This document shows positions 15,116-24,058 of a DNA stretch of 38,052 nt, piece after piece. The notes beneath the pieces are model-generated. The model saw nothing but the letters and a program-made list of their open reading frames with translations. It did not search any database and was not told the origin of the DNA. Made by a program: the position numbers and the translations under genes. The stretch is from an uncultured Collinsella sp. (GTDB taxonomy: Bacteria; Actinomycetota; Coriobacteriia; Coriobacteriales; Coriobacteriaceae), in NCBI GenBank assembly GCA_902494585.1, contig CABUUD010000009.1, positions 1-38,052 of the forward strand, read 5' to 3'. The stretch's first letter is position 1. Each line of letters opens with the position of its first letter.

Positions 15116-17986
15116 TCACGCTCCCTGTGCGGCAAGCGCCGCGGTCAGGACGATACCGGCGATCTTGGCGGCCTTGACGTCATGCTTGTCGAAATCCTCC
15201 AAGGCCACCGAGATAGCGACCGTGGGTGAATCGTAAGGTGCAAAGCCAACGAACATCGAGTTGACGTTGGTGCCGCCGGTCTCGGCCGAACCGGTTTTGC
15301 CGGCGACCTTGATGCCCGGAATCTGGGCATCGGTACCGGTACCGGACTGGACAACCGCGAGCATAGCCTGCTTGACCTGGTCGGCCGTGGCGGAGCTGAC
15401 GGCCTGCCCCAGCGAGCGGGACTGCGTGGTCTTGACCACGGTTCCGTCCGGAGCGAGTACCTGGGCTACAAAGTACGGGTCCATGACCACGCCACTGTTA
15501 GCGATGGCGGCGGCAATCACGGCGTTTTGCATGACGGTGGTCTGCGGGCCGGGCGTGTGGTCCATGCCGACAGGCTGGCCGGCGCCGGCCCAGGCGGTCT
15601 CCCACTCGGTCATGAGCGACGGGTCGGCCATGATGGAGGCCGCGGAGGTCAGGTCCTGGCCGAGCTTTTGGCCGTAGCCAAAGGCGTTGGCAAACTGTAC
15701 GAGCGTGTTTGCGCCAACTTCGTTTGCCACCTGGCCAAAGACGACGTTGGAGGACACGGCAAAGGCCTGCTGCAGGCTGATGGTGCCGTAGCTCTCGTTG
15801 GCATAGTTGGTGACCGGTGCGTTGCCGATGTCCATGGAGCCGGGCGCCTGGTAGGTGCTGGTCAGGCTGGCGGTGCCGGTCTCGAGTGCCGCGGAAAGCG
15901 TAACGACCTTAAACGTTGAGCCCGGCGTGTACAGCGCGTCCATGGCGCGATTGTACATGGAGCCGTCCTCGCCGCCGCCCGTCTGCAGCAGGGCATCGAT
16001 GTTGGTGTTGTCGTAGGTGGGCGAGCTGGCACATGCGAGCACCGCGCCGGTACGCGGGTCGATGACCACTACAGCGCCCTTAAAGCCCTTGAGTGCCTGC
16101 TCGGCAGCCGTCTGGATGCGCGAGTCGATGGTGAGCTTGGCGGTGTTGCCCGGCTGGGTCTGGCCCGCGAGCGACGCGATGGCGTTGTTCCAGCTGGAGT
16201 AATCCTTAGAGCCGGTGAGCGTGTCGTTCATGACGCTCTCGATGGCGGTGGTGCCATACTGTTGGCTCACGTAGCCAACCACGTGCGCTGCCAGGTTACC
16301 GTTGGGGTAGGAGCGTACGTAGGTGCCGTCCTCCTGTTGCAGCGACTCGGCCAGCGTCACGCCGTCGGACGTGATGATGGAACCGCGCTGGATGTACTTG
16401 GAGCGGGCGATGGTGTGGTTGTTGGTCGGCATGTCCTGATAGTCCTTGGCCTTAATGACCTGGACATAGGTGAGGTTGCCGATAAGGATGGCGAACAGCG
16501 CCGTAAAGGCGAGCACCGCACGGGTTAGACGGTTGGCGAGCGCCACGCGACCGAGCACACCGGATTCAGGCGTATCGAGCAGGCGACGGCGCATGCGCGA
16601 GCCGACGGAATGGCTGCCGCTGCCGTAGGAAGACGAGGTGGCAAAGCGCGAGCCCGTCGGGGCGGCGGCAGATGCGACCTGATCATCGGTGATGGCGGCC
16701 ATGGTGCCGGTGCCGGTAAGCTCGGCCTCGCGTCCGGTCGCCTCGTCACCGGCACGTAGCAGGAGTGCGACGATGATAAAGCTTGCCAGCAGCGAGGAGC
16801 CGCCCTGGCTCATAAAGGGCAGGGTGACGCCGGTCAGCGGGATCAGGCGGGTTACGCCGCCAACGATCAAGAAGGCCTGGAAGCTGATGGCTGCCGTAAG
16901 ACCGGTGGCGCTAAAGGCGGCAAGGTCGGACTTTGCGCGGGCAGCTGTGGTCAGGCCACGCACGGCAAAGAGCATAAACAGGATGAGCACGGCGCCGCCG
17001 CCCAAAAGGCCCATCTCCTCGCCGATAGCCGAGAAGATAAAGTCGGACTCGACGACAGGGATGTTGTTGGCCATGCCGTTGCCGATGCCAACACCGACCA
17101 GACCGCCATCGGCAAGCGAGAAGAGCGACTGGACGATCTGGTAGCCCTGACCCTGGGCGTCCTTAAACGGATCGACCCAAACCTGGAAACGCACCTGAAC
17201 GTGCGACAGGAACTTGTAGGCGCCCACGGCTCCAACGGCTAAGAGCGCAAGGCCGATAACGACATACGAAAAGCGCCCCGTGGCAACGTAGAGCATCAGC
17301 AAGAAGATGGTGTAGAACAGCACGGCCGAACCCAGGTCGCGTTCGAAGACGACGACGAGCAGGCACACACCCCACACGGCAAACAACGGCAGTAGCAGTC
17401 GCAGGCGAGGGATCTTAAAGCCCAAGATCTTGCGGTTGGAGATGGAGAGCAGCTCGCGGTTCTCGGCCAGGTACCCGGCCAGGAACAGCACGATAAAGAC
17501 CTTGGCGAACTCGCCGGGCTGGATGGTAAAGCCCGCGATGCGAATCCACAGCTTGGAGCCCGAGATCGTGGTGCCGATAAAGATAGGCAGCATCAGCAGG
17601 ATGATGCCGATGATGCCAAAGGTGTACTTGTAGCGCATGACCACGTCGAGGTTTTTGACTAGTGCAAGCGTTCCCACCATGAGCGCCACCGAGACAAACA
17701 GGATGATGAGCTGTGAGATGGCGAGAGCGGGGGCGAGACGCGTCACGAACGTGATGCCGATGCCCGAAAGTATAAATACGATGGGCAGGATGGCGGGGTC
17801 GGCACCGGGCGCCAAGATGCGCACGGCAATGTGGGCCGCGGCAAAGGCGGCAAAGAGGCCGATCGGTACGGCGAGCGTCTCAAAGGAGATAGCGGCGCCC
17901 GCAGTGAGCACGTACATCGCATACAGCAGGATGACGGGGAACGCCGAGGCGATGAGCAAGAGCAGCTCGGTGTTGCGGCGACTCAT
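15116..17986 (-). CDS. SEDS glycosyltransferase (RodA/FtsW) fused to class B penicillin-binding protein
   Basis: A single 956-residue frame combines two normally separate peptidoglycan enzymes. Residues about 1-430 are a ten-helix SEDS polymerase with the conserved acidic ERDLGSA motif (Asp217), QPGEFAK and ESDFIFSAIGEEMG. After a linker of about 60 residues, a transmembrane anchor (FTALFAILIGNLTYV) leads into a transpeptidase with the active-site serine in GSTFK, SSN and KTG motifs. The order matches rodA-pbpA of the mycobacterial pknAB cluster, where two proteins act as a complex. No stop or frameshift separates the halves. ATG 17986 (GGGAG eight bases upstream) is preferred over GTG 17995, which overlaps the ribosome site. 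The phosphatase stop is 16 bases upstream. Confidence 0.93.
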   Translation of the reverse strand: MSRRNTELLLLIASAFPVILLYAMYVLTAGAAISFETLAVPIGLFAAFAAAHIAVRILAPGADPAILPIVFILSGIGITFVTRLAPALAISQLIILFVSVALMVGTLALVKNLDVVMRYKYTFGIIGIILLMLPIFIGTTISGSKLWIRIAGFTIQPGEFAKVFIVLFLAGYLAENRELLSISNRKILGFKIPRLRLLLPLFAVWGVCLLVVVFERDLGSAVLFYTIFLLMLYVATGRFSYVVIGLALLAVGAVGAYKFLSHVQVRFQVWVDPFKDAQGQGYQIVQSLFSLADGGLVGVGIGNGMANNIPVVESDFIFSAIGEEMGLLGGGAVLILFMLFAVRGLTTAARAKSDLAAFSATGLTAAISFQAFLIVGGVTRLIPLTGVTLPFMSQGGSSLLASFIIVALLLRAGDEATGREAELTGTGTMAAITDDQVASAAAPTGSRFATSSSYGSGSHSVGSRMRRRLLDTPESGVLGRVALANRLTRAVLAFTALFAILIGNLTYVQVIKAKDYQDMPTNNHTIARSKYIQRGSIITSDGVTLAESLQQEDGTYVRSYPNGNLAAHVVGYVSQQYGTTAIESVMNDTLTGSKDYSSWNNAIASLAGQTQPGNTAKLTIDSRIQTAAEQALKGFKGAVVVIDPRTGAVLACASSPTYDNTNIDALLQTGGGEDGSMYNRAMDALYTPGSTFKVVTLSAALETGTASLTSTYQAPGSMDIGNAPVTNYANESYGTISLQQAFAVSSNVVFGQVANEVGANTLVQFANAFGYGQKLGQDLTSAASIMADPSLMTEWETAWAGAGQPVGMDHTPGPQTTVMQNAVIAAAIANSGVVMDPYFVAQVLAPDGTVVKTTQSRSLGQAVSSATADQVKQAMLAVVQSGTGTDAQIPGIKVAGKTGSAETGGTNVNSMFVGFAPYDSPTVAISVALEDFDKHDVKAAKIAGIVLTAALAAQGA

Positions 17987-18002
17987 AAGCGGCACTCCCT
18001 TT

Positions 18003-19802
18003 CTAGTTCTTATCGGAGGCTTCGGCCTCGGCGGACTGTTCGGCGGTTTTCTCGGAATCTGATTCGGAGGTCGATCCCTGATTGGTGTTGTCGCGAATCG
18101 TTTGCGCGTCGATCACCTGGCGGGTCTGCTCCTCGTCGATCTGGTGGCGGTACTTGGATATCGTGTCCTGCGCATCGTCGACACTTGTTTGCGGAATGCC
18201 CGCCTTGAGGCGGTTTTGCGTGTCTTCGGGCAGGTCGGACAGCTTAATGCTGGTTTCGCTCTCGAGCCAGTGGAGCTTGAGTCCGAGCGGCTTGCCGGGC
18301 AGGCCGCGCCAGACGGCGACATTGCCCTGGTAGGTACCCAGGTAGTATGAGCCGGTGACACCCGTGTAGGCCCAGATGCCAGCTGCCAGCACAAAGACGA
18401 GGGCCAGGATGGCGGCGATAGTAATGTTGCGGCGACGCACGCGTTGCGCCTCGCGCATAACGCCATCGTCAACCAGGTCAACGACTACTACGGTCACGTT
18501 GTCGTGGCCGCCGGCGGCAAGCGCCGCGTCCACTAGGTTGTCGACGCAGATTTGCGCGGTTGAGGACTGCGTGGCGATGTTCTCGATATCGCTATCGGGA
18601 ATCATGCTCGAGAGGCCGTCGGAGCACAGGATCAGACGGTCGCCTTCCTCGATATGCAGAGTGAAGTGGTCGGCATACATGGCGGGGTCCGAGCCCAGTG
18701 CGCGGGTGATGACCGAACGGTTGGGGTGGACGCGAGCCTCGTCTGCCGTGATCTCGCCGGCGTCCACGAGCTCCTCCACGTAGGAGTGGTCGCGGGTCAC
18801 GCGGATGAGCGTGCCCTCGTGGAGCAGATAGGCGCGAGAGTCGCCCACGTGGGCGATGGCGAGCGTGTCGTTTTCGATGTAGGCGCAGGTGGCTGTGCAG
18901 CCCATGCCGGGCTTGCCCAGGCCGTTCAGGGCCGCCTCGATTACGGCGGCGTTGGCTGCCTCGACGGCTGCGGCCAGGCGTGCTGCGTCGGCGGACTGTG
19001 GGGCCGTCTTGGCAATAGTCTCGACGGCGATGGAAGAGGCTACCTCGCCGGCAGCGTGACCACCCATGCCGTCGCATACGCAAAAGAGCGGCGACTGCAC
19101 CAGGTAGGAATCCTCATTGTGCGGGCGCACGCAGCCAACGTCGGAGCGGGCGCCCCACATAAGTTGCGTGGTGGTGCCGGCATCATAGGTCGAGTCGGTC
19201 TCGATGCGCTCCTCGGTCAGGGGCTCAAAGCTCATGGTCGAGCCGGGGTCTTTGAGCTTGGCCTCAACGGCGGCAACGTCGATTTCGGCGGTGTCACCGG
19301 GAGAGACGGTGTCGGTCACGGGGTTTGATCCGGAATCACCGGTGTCCGGGGAGTCGGGCTCCTCGGACACGCGGGCGGTCGACTCGTCGTCTTGCGGGCT
19401 GACGTCTATAGGCTCGGGCGCCGGCGTAGACGCGGGCGCAACCTCGGACGCCGGGGCCATGGGAAACGCCGGCGCGGCGGGCTCGGGTGCCGCAAACACC
19501 GCAGCGCTCTCGTTGATTGCCGCGGCGACGGGCTCTGCAAAGTGAGCCGGCGCCGGGGTTGCTTCGGGCGCTGTGGGCTGTTCCGCAGCATGTGCGCCGA
19601 TGGGCGCCGCTACGGCATCCTCTTCGTCCTCGTTATCGGCGAGATCCGAAATATCATGCGTTACATGCGAAAGAGGCAGGGAGAACACGGTGTCCTCGGG
19701 CTCCACGGGTGCGGAGCCCGCCGGAGCGGCGTGGGCCGGCGCAGCTGTGGCGGCGGCCGGTGCCTCGGTCATAGTTGCGGACTTGTTCTCCTCGTCGATC
19801 AT
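18003..19802 (-). CDS. pstP: PP2C-family Ser/Thr phosphatase with long N-terminal extension and C-terminal membrane helix
   Basis: A 599-residue phosphatase expected to reverse the action of the operon's kinases. The first about 210 residues are Ala/Pro/Glu-rich and probably disordered, unlike mycobacterial PstP, which starts with the catalytic domain. They contain a threonine motif EDTVFSLPLS at T38. The PP2C domain spans about 213-450, with metal-binding motifs RPHNEDS, VCDGMGGHAAGE, VGDSRAYL, SVITRALG and GGHDNVTVVV. A transmembrane helix lies at about 475-495 (ITIAAILALVFVLAAGIWA), followed by an extracellular region of about 100 residues ending in a Ser/Glu-rich tail. Its ATG overlaps the fhaB TGA, so translation is probably coupled. 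Confidence 0.92.
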   Translation of the reverse strand: MIDEENKSATMTEAPAAATAAPAHAAPAGSAPVEPEDTVFSLPLSHVTHDISDLADNEDEEDAVAAPIGAHAAEQPTAPEATPAPAHFAEPVAAAINESAAVFAAPEPAAPAFPMAPASEVAPASTPAPEPIDVSPQDDESTARVSEEPDSPDTGDSGSNPVTDTVSPGDTAEIDVAAVEAKLKDPGSTMSFEPLTEERIETDSTYDAGTTTQLMWGARSDVGCVRPHNEDSYLVQSPLFCVCDGMGGHAAGEVASSIAVETIAKTAPQSADAARLAAAVEAANAAVIEAALNGLGKPGMGCTATCAYIENDTLAIAHVGDSRAYLLHEGTLIRVTRDHSYVEELVDAGEITADEARVHPNRSVITRALGSDPAMYADHFTLHIEEGDRLILCSDGLSSMIPDSDIENIATQSSTAQICVDNLVDAALAAGGHDNVTVVVVDLVDDGVMREAQRVRRRNITIAAILALVFVLAAGIWAYTGVTGSYYLGTYQGNVAVWRGLPGKPLGLKLHWLESETSIKLSDLPEDTQNRLKAGIPQTSVDDAQDTISKYRHQIDEEQTRQVIDAQTIRDNTNQGSTSESDSEKTAEQSAEAEASDKN

Positions 19803-20215
19803 CGACGGTTCACCTTCATGACCACGTCGCCAATCTGGACTTCGTCGCCCTCACGCAGCGTCGCGGGCTCCACGAGTTGGCGGCCGTTGACGAGCGTGCC
19901 GTTAAGTGAGTTGAGGTCCTCGATGATGAGCGCCGGGCCCTGCAGCGAAAAGCGCGCGTGCGAGGCTGAAACGAACGGTTCGTTGATGCAGATGTCCGAA
20001 GATGGTGAGCGACCGACGATGACGGGGCCGAGCATGTCTACGTGGATGCCGCGGATACCGCGCGGACCCTTGTCCACATCGATCGTCCAGATAGCCGAGT
20101 CGCGGCGCTGTCCACGCACAAGTCCCACGCCGGTCTTCATGACGGCGAACAGAAAGATATAGAGCAGGGCGACCAGGACGATGCGGCCTGCAAAAAGGAC
20201 GATATCGATGTTCAT
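19799..20215 (-). CDS. fhaB: Membrane-anchored FHA-domain protein (FhaB/FipA type)
   Basis: A 138-residue protein with an N-terminal transmembrane helix (about 7-26, LFAGRIVLVALLYIFLFAVM) and a cytoplasmic FHA domain (about 55-138). The phospho-threonine-binding signature is intact: IVGRSPSSDI, SASHARF and LNSLNGTLVNG. In actinobacteria this protein links kinase signalling to the division and wall machinery. Its start follows the fhaA stop by six bases and its TGA overlaps the phosphatase ATG, marking a tight operon. Confidence 0.93.
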   Translation of the reverse strand: MNIDIVLFAGRIVLVALLYIFLFAVMKTGVGLVRGQRRDSAIWTIDVDKGPRGIRGIHVDMLGPVIVGRSPSSDICINEPFVSASHARFSLQGPALIIEDLNSLNGTLVNGRQLVEPATLREGDEVQIGDVVMKVNRR

Positions 20216-20221
20216 AAGCGA

Positions 20222-21232
20222 CTATCCCCTAAATTCAAAGGTACTCAGGCCAAACGTCAGCAGATCGCCGTTGCGCAGCGGGCAGCGCGTAATGCGGCGG
20301 TTGTTGACGAGCGTGCCGTTGGTGGAATTGAGATCCTCGATCGACCAATCCGAGCCCGTAAAGGTGAGCTGGGCGTGGCGGCGCGACACGTTGGGGTCGC
20401 GCAGGGCAATGTCGGAAACTGAGCGCTCGCGACCGATGGTCACCTGTGCGGAGGTGATGCTATGGCTCTCGCCGCTCACGACGTCGACGAGCTGGGCGAG
20501 CGGACGCTGCGGGGCGCGAGTGCTCGCCATGTTGGAGGCGATGCCGGCTGCGGCGCCTAGGCCCACGGCGGCACCGGTCGCGGCGGCTCCGCCCATGCCG
20601 GCAAGCGCGTCACGCGAGACGGTCTGCGGCACCGGGATGGGAGCGGCGGGGTCGGGGATGCTAGGCGCGAAGGGGTCTGCCACGGCAAGCGGGTCGGGAG
20701 CGGCGGCGCGAGGCGTCGGCTGCTGCTGGGGCATGGCGGCGGGACGCTGCTGCTGCGGGGCAGCAAACTGCTGCTGGCCGGCGCGCGGGGCGCTGGCGGC
20801 ACGGCTTGCCGCGGAGTTGTTCTGGCCCAGGCCGTTTTGATAGGCGCGCTCTTCTTCGTACAGGCGGCCGAGCGTGGGGGCATCGACGTTCTCGGCAAAG
20901 ACCGAGAACTTGCCGGCGCGCAGCTGCGGATCGATCATAAAGCGCACGAGGGGCTCGCCGACAAAGACATAGCGGCGCTTTTCGGCCTGCGCCTTCACAA
21001 ACTCGCGGACCTCGCGCGAAAGCTCGGGGTAGAACGGGGCGAGCATGGGATCGTCGTCGGCGGCGATAAGGATGGTATAGAGTGCCGGCGCCGTGTTGAC
21101 GCCGTTGATCACCAGAGTCTGATCCTCCATGTCGCGAGCGGCCTGCTTGGCAAGCTTCTTAAAGGAGAACGGGGCACGGGTGGCACCGAAGATGCCGGCC
21201 ACGTGGTCCTCGAAGATGTTCAGGAAGTTCAC
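20222..21232 (-). CDS. fhaA: FhaA: DUF3662 and FHA-domain protein
   Basis: A 336-residue cytoplasmic protein. The N-terminal about 125 residues match the FhaA DUF3662 type (FLNIFEDHVAGIFGATRAPF, YVFVGEPLVRFMID). A linker of about 120 residues rich in Ala, Gln and Pro follows. The C-terminal FHA domain has IGRERSVSDI, VSRRHAQL and LNSTNGTLVNN. In mycobacteria FhaA binds phosphorylated MviN/PknB partners and restrains peptidoglycan synthesis. Its ATG overlaps the TGA of the upstream kinase (ATGA at 21229-21232). Confidence 0.92.
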   Translation of the reverse strand: MNFLNIFEDHVAGIFGATRAPFSFKKLAKQAARDMEDQTLVINGVNTAPALYTILIAADDDPMLAPFYPELSREVREFVKAQAEKRRYVFVGEPLVRFMIDPQLRAGKFSVFAENVDAPTLGRLYEEERAYQNGLGQNNSAASRAASAPRAGQQQFAAPQQQRPAAMPQQQPTPRAAAPDPLAVADPFAPSIPDPAAPIPVPQTVSRDALAGMGGAAATGAAVGLGAAAGIASNMASTRAPQRPLAQLVDVVSGESHSITSAQVTIGRERSVSDIALRDPNVSRRHAQLTFTGSDWSIEDLNSTNGTLVNNRRITRCPLRNGDLLTFGLSTFEFRG

Positions 21233-23082
21233 GAAAGATCACTCTCCGTATAGGTTCTTTGGTATCCGAGCAAATATAGGCATATCCCAACGATTATAGA
21301 GGATAGGATTCCCGCAATCGCCGCCTTGGCGATGACCGCGGCTGCAAGGCTGGCAATTTCCATATGGTGTGCAAGACAGGACGCCGCTGCGCAGCCGATG
21401 CCGGTGACAGCGATGGCGGCGATTGCGGCAAGGTTTGAGCCCTGATTGGCACGCTTGGCATGGGCATTGAGCAGCGCGGATGACGCTGCGGCAGTTGCCG
21501 CGGCCAGCCCAAAGGCAGCCCAAAGGAGCGGGTCTCCCAGCGCTGCGGCAACGTTACCGAGCCCCAGCACGCCTCCGGCTGAAAGCGCGACTGTCGCCAG
21601 GCGGGCAAAAAGCGCGCCCATGCCCGTTGCCGCGGCGGCGCTTGCCGGGCCGAGCCAAAATGACGCGACGCCGGCGGCGACCCCAGCTGCCAGGAAGGTA
21701 TTGCCGGTCAGACAGCCAAGCGCGAGTGCACAGGTGAGTGCGGCGCTCGCGGCAGCCTCGGTGCGACCCCAGGCGATCCACCAACCGGACATGGCGGCGG
21801 CAAAGATCACCGCGACGGGCAACATCGACAGGATGCTCTGCGCCTGCATGGTGGCGTTGGCCATGAGCACCAAAAAGCCCACAGCCGAGATGGCCGAGCC
21901 AATCTGGGGGGCCAGGCCAGCCGCCGCTCCGATTGCGATAGCCGCAATGACCAGGCCGGGAAGCGCCGCGACCCCGGCCGTTTGCATCAGCAAAAAGCTA
22001 AAGGTGCCGCACGTTAGCGCCGAGATAGCGCGCATGGTGTAGTCGCGCGCATGGCTCCAGCGCGTGCCCGCCCAGCCAAGTGCGGGGTCGACCTCGATGG
22101 CGTCGTCCTCGTAGTGCGACGGCTCGATACCGTCGAGCTCCTGCTCGTCATCCGAAAGCTCGCCAACCATTTGCTCCAGGCTGCGACGGCCTTCGCGCAC
22201 GCTGCCCAGACCGGCAAGGAGCTGGTCGCAAAATGCCTCGATGCTGTTGGGGCGGTCCTGCGGCATGGGGGAGAGCGCGCTCATGAGCGCGCTCTCGGCT
22301 CCCGGGGGAAAGTGTGGTATCAGCTCGCTGGGATAGGTGGCGCCGCCGATGATGCGGTCGAGCGAGTCGGCGGGCGTGGCCGCCATAAAGGGAGCGCTGC
22401 CGCACAGGCCCTCGTAGATCACACAGGCGAGGGCAAAGACATCGGCGCGCTCGTCGACCGTGCCGGTCTCGATATCGAGCTGCTCGGGCGGCATGTAGCC
22501 GATGGTGCCGCCGCGCGAGCCGCCAAAGCCACCGGCGGACGACAGCCGCGCCATGCCAAAGTCGGTGAGCTTTACATTGCCCGAGTGGTCGATGAGCACG
22601 TTGGCGGGCTTAATGTCCAGGTGGAGTACGCCATTACTATGGGCGAAGGTGAGCGCCTGGCCCAGGGCATCGGCAATGGCCGCGGCCTCGTCAAAGGTAA
22701 GTGAGTGGCCGTCCACGCGGTGCAAAAACTCGGCCAGCGACATGCCATCGACATATTCCATAACCAGGTAGGCATAGGCTGTGTCGTGCGTAAAGTCGAT
22801 GACCTGCACGATATTGGGATGTTGAAGCATGGCGGCGGTGTGCGCCTCGCGCAGGACATCCATGATGTCGCTGGCGGGCATGCCGGCACCGTTGATAAGG
22901 GGGATGCGCTTAATGGCGACGCGGCGGCGCAGGTGCGTGTCGCGGCAGATCTCGATGGAGCCAAAACCGCCGGTCGCAAGTGTCTCGAGCGGCTGGTACC
23001 GCTTGAGCAGCTCGCGAGAGCTGGTGCCCTCCAAAGGAACGTCCGGCGAGAACCGGGCGGTATGTTGCGGGAAAAGCGGCAT
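21229..23082 (-). CDS. Ser/Thr protein kinase with multi-helix membrane C-terminus
   Basis: A 617-residue kinase heading the division operon. The kinase domain covers about 25-285: ATGGFGSIEI glycine loop, VAIKRI lysine, HLDIKPANVLI catalytic loop (HLD rather than HRD, a non-RD form), DFGMAR and a GTIGYMPPEQ activation segment. A linker of about 70 acidic residues precedes a C-terminal region with about eight hydrophobic helices and almost no extracellular domain, so it is not a PASTA-type receptor. ATG 23082 with GAGGG upstream was chosen over the TTG at 23088. The mycobacterial cluster has PknA at the other end; this kinase at the head is a different architecture. What it senses is unknown. 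Confidence 0.9.
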   Translation of the reverse strand: MPLFPQHTARFSPDVPLEGTSSRELLKRYQPLETLATGGFGSIEICRDTHLRRRVAIKRIPLINGAGMPASDIMDVLREAHTAAMLQHPNIVQVIDFTHDTAYAYLVMEYVDGMSLAEFLHRVDGHSLTFDEAAAIADALGQALTFAHSNGVLHLDIKPANVLIDHSGNVKLTDFGMARLSSAGGFGGSRGGTIGYMPPEQLDIETGTVDERADVFALACVIYEGLCGSAPFMAATPADSLDRIIGGATYPSELIPHFPPGAESALMSALSPMPQDRPNSIEAFCDQLLAGLGSVREGRRSLEQMVGELSDDEQELDGIEPSHYEDDAIEVDPALGWAGTRWSHARDYTMRAISALTCGTFSFLLMQTAGVAALPGLVIAAIAIGAAAGLAPQIGSAISAVGFLVLMANATMQAQSILSMLPVAVIFAAAMSGWWIAWGRTEAAASAALTCALALGCLTGNTFLAAGVAAGVASFWLGPASAAAATGMGALFARLATVALSAGGVLGLGNVAAALGDPLLWAAFGLAAATAAASSALLNAHAKRANQGSNLAAIAAIAVTGIGCAAASCLAHHMEIASLAAAVIAKAAIAGILSSIIVGICLYLLGYQRTYTESDLS

Positions 23083-23159
23083 GGCCAACCCTCGTGCGTT
23101 TAAAGTTCGTTTGCGAGCGGCGGGCGCGGGGCCGAGCCATTCGCGGTGGCATAGATGCT

Positions 23160-23168
23160 GCTAGTGTA
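23160..23168 (-). promoter_or_regulatory. Extended -10 promoter of the kinase/division operon
   Basis: On the minus strand GTGCTACACTAG gives an extended -10 with TACACT at 23168-23163, about 80 bases before the kinase start. No convincing -35 is present, in keeping with extended -10 promoters. It lies in the 144-base gap after the YcxB-like gene. Confidence 0.5.
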
Positions 23169-23226
23169 GCACGCTCGGGCGGATGGCGAGGATAACGGGA
23201 TGCGAGGCTGCCTGTCTGTCTTGGCC

Positions 23227-23943
23227 TTAGCGCTTCTTCTTGTTCTTCTTCTGCTTGCGCTGCTTGCCCTTGGTCTCCTGGGGCTTGTCGCCCTGCTTGG
23301 CCTCGGCGGCGGCCTTTTCAGCCTTCATCTTCTTGCGTTTGGTCTCGATGCGGAGTTTTTTGTTGATGCGCGCCTTAAGGAAGGTGCCAAACTGCTCGGC
23401 ATCGCCGCGAATAAAGGTTTCCTTAGGGATCGTCACGCCCTGGTCGGCGAACATGGCCACAAAGATGCGCTCGCCGTCGAGCACGTGGTCGAGCTTCTCA
23501 AACGGGAAAAACTGCGACTTGCCGCTCTTGCCCCAAACCATCAGGCCGTCCTCGTTGGCGGCGACGCGGCGATAGCGGCCACCCATGGACTCGTCGGCCT
23601 CGACGGCGTCGATAAAGTCGCGGGCGAGGGTGTGGTGCAGGTTTTTGCTCCACCAGGCCAAAAAGGCGCCGAACACGATCAACACGACGCCAAACTTGAT
23701 CCAGTTGCCGCCGGCCACCAGCATGCCGATGCCGATGAGCGCGGCAATTGCCGCGGCGACATACAGCGAGCCGCGACGCCTGGGCGAGGCGACCAGGCGG
23801 GCGAAGTCGGTGACCAGGTCGTTTTCGTACTGGTACTCGTTGAGGTACAGGATGCCGTCATCGGCTGCGGCCTGCTCCTCGAGCGCGACCTCGACCTGGT
23901 CGGCTGCTTCGGAGGGAACGAGGTTGCTCTCTGCGTCTGCCAT
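23227..23943 (-). CDS. YcxB-like membrane protein
   Basis: A 238-residue protein with two adjacent transmembrane helices (about 59-76 and 82-98), an acidic N-terminus, a cytoplasmic domain resembling the YcxB C-terminal fold (GRYRRVAANEDGLMVWGKSG, FPFEKLDHVLDGERIFVAMF, IPKETFIRG) and a Lys-rich tail of about 40 residues ending KKNKKKR. The function of this family is unknown. The polybasic tail could bind nucleic acid or acidic lipid head-groups. The start is ATG 23943 with AGGAG ten bases upstream. It is divergent from dnaX, with about 115 bases between them. Confidence 0.75.
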   Translation of the reverse strand: MADAESNLVPSEAADQVEVALEEQAAADDGILYLNEYQYENDLVTDFARLVASPRRRGSLYVAAAIAALIGIGMLVAGGNWIKFGVVLIVFGAFLAWWSKNLHHTLARDFIDAVEADESMGGRYRRVAANEDGLMVWGKSGKSQFFPFEKLDHVLDGERIFVAMFADQGVTIPKETFIRGDAEQFGTFLKARINKKLRIETKRKKMKAEKAAAEAKQGDKPQETKGKQRKQKKNKKKR

Positions 23944-24058
23944 GCTCTTTGGACTCCTATCGCGGCGGGCTCGCCGTACGGGTTATTATGAATGCAGTAT
24001 GCCGTGCGACCGCATGGCCGTCGCGGCAACAAGACTCAGTATACCCGGGGGAGCACCC

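Noticed and set aside
23990..24058. Possible signal recognition particle RNA upstream of dnaX
   Set aside because: The small SRP RNA often lies near dnaX, but no conserved apical loop or long hairpin could be found here.
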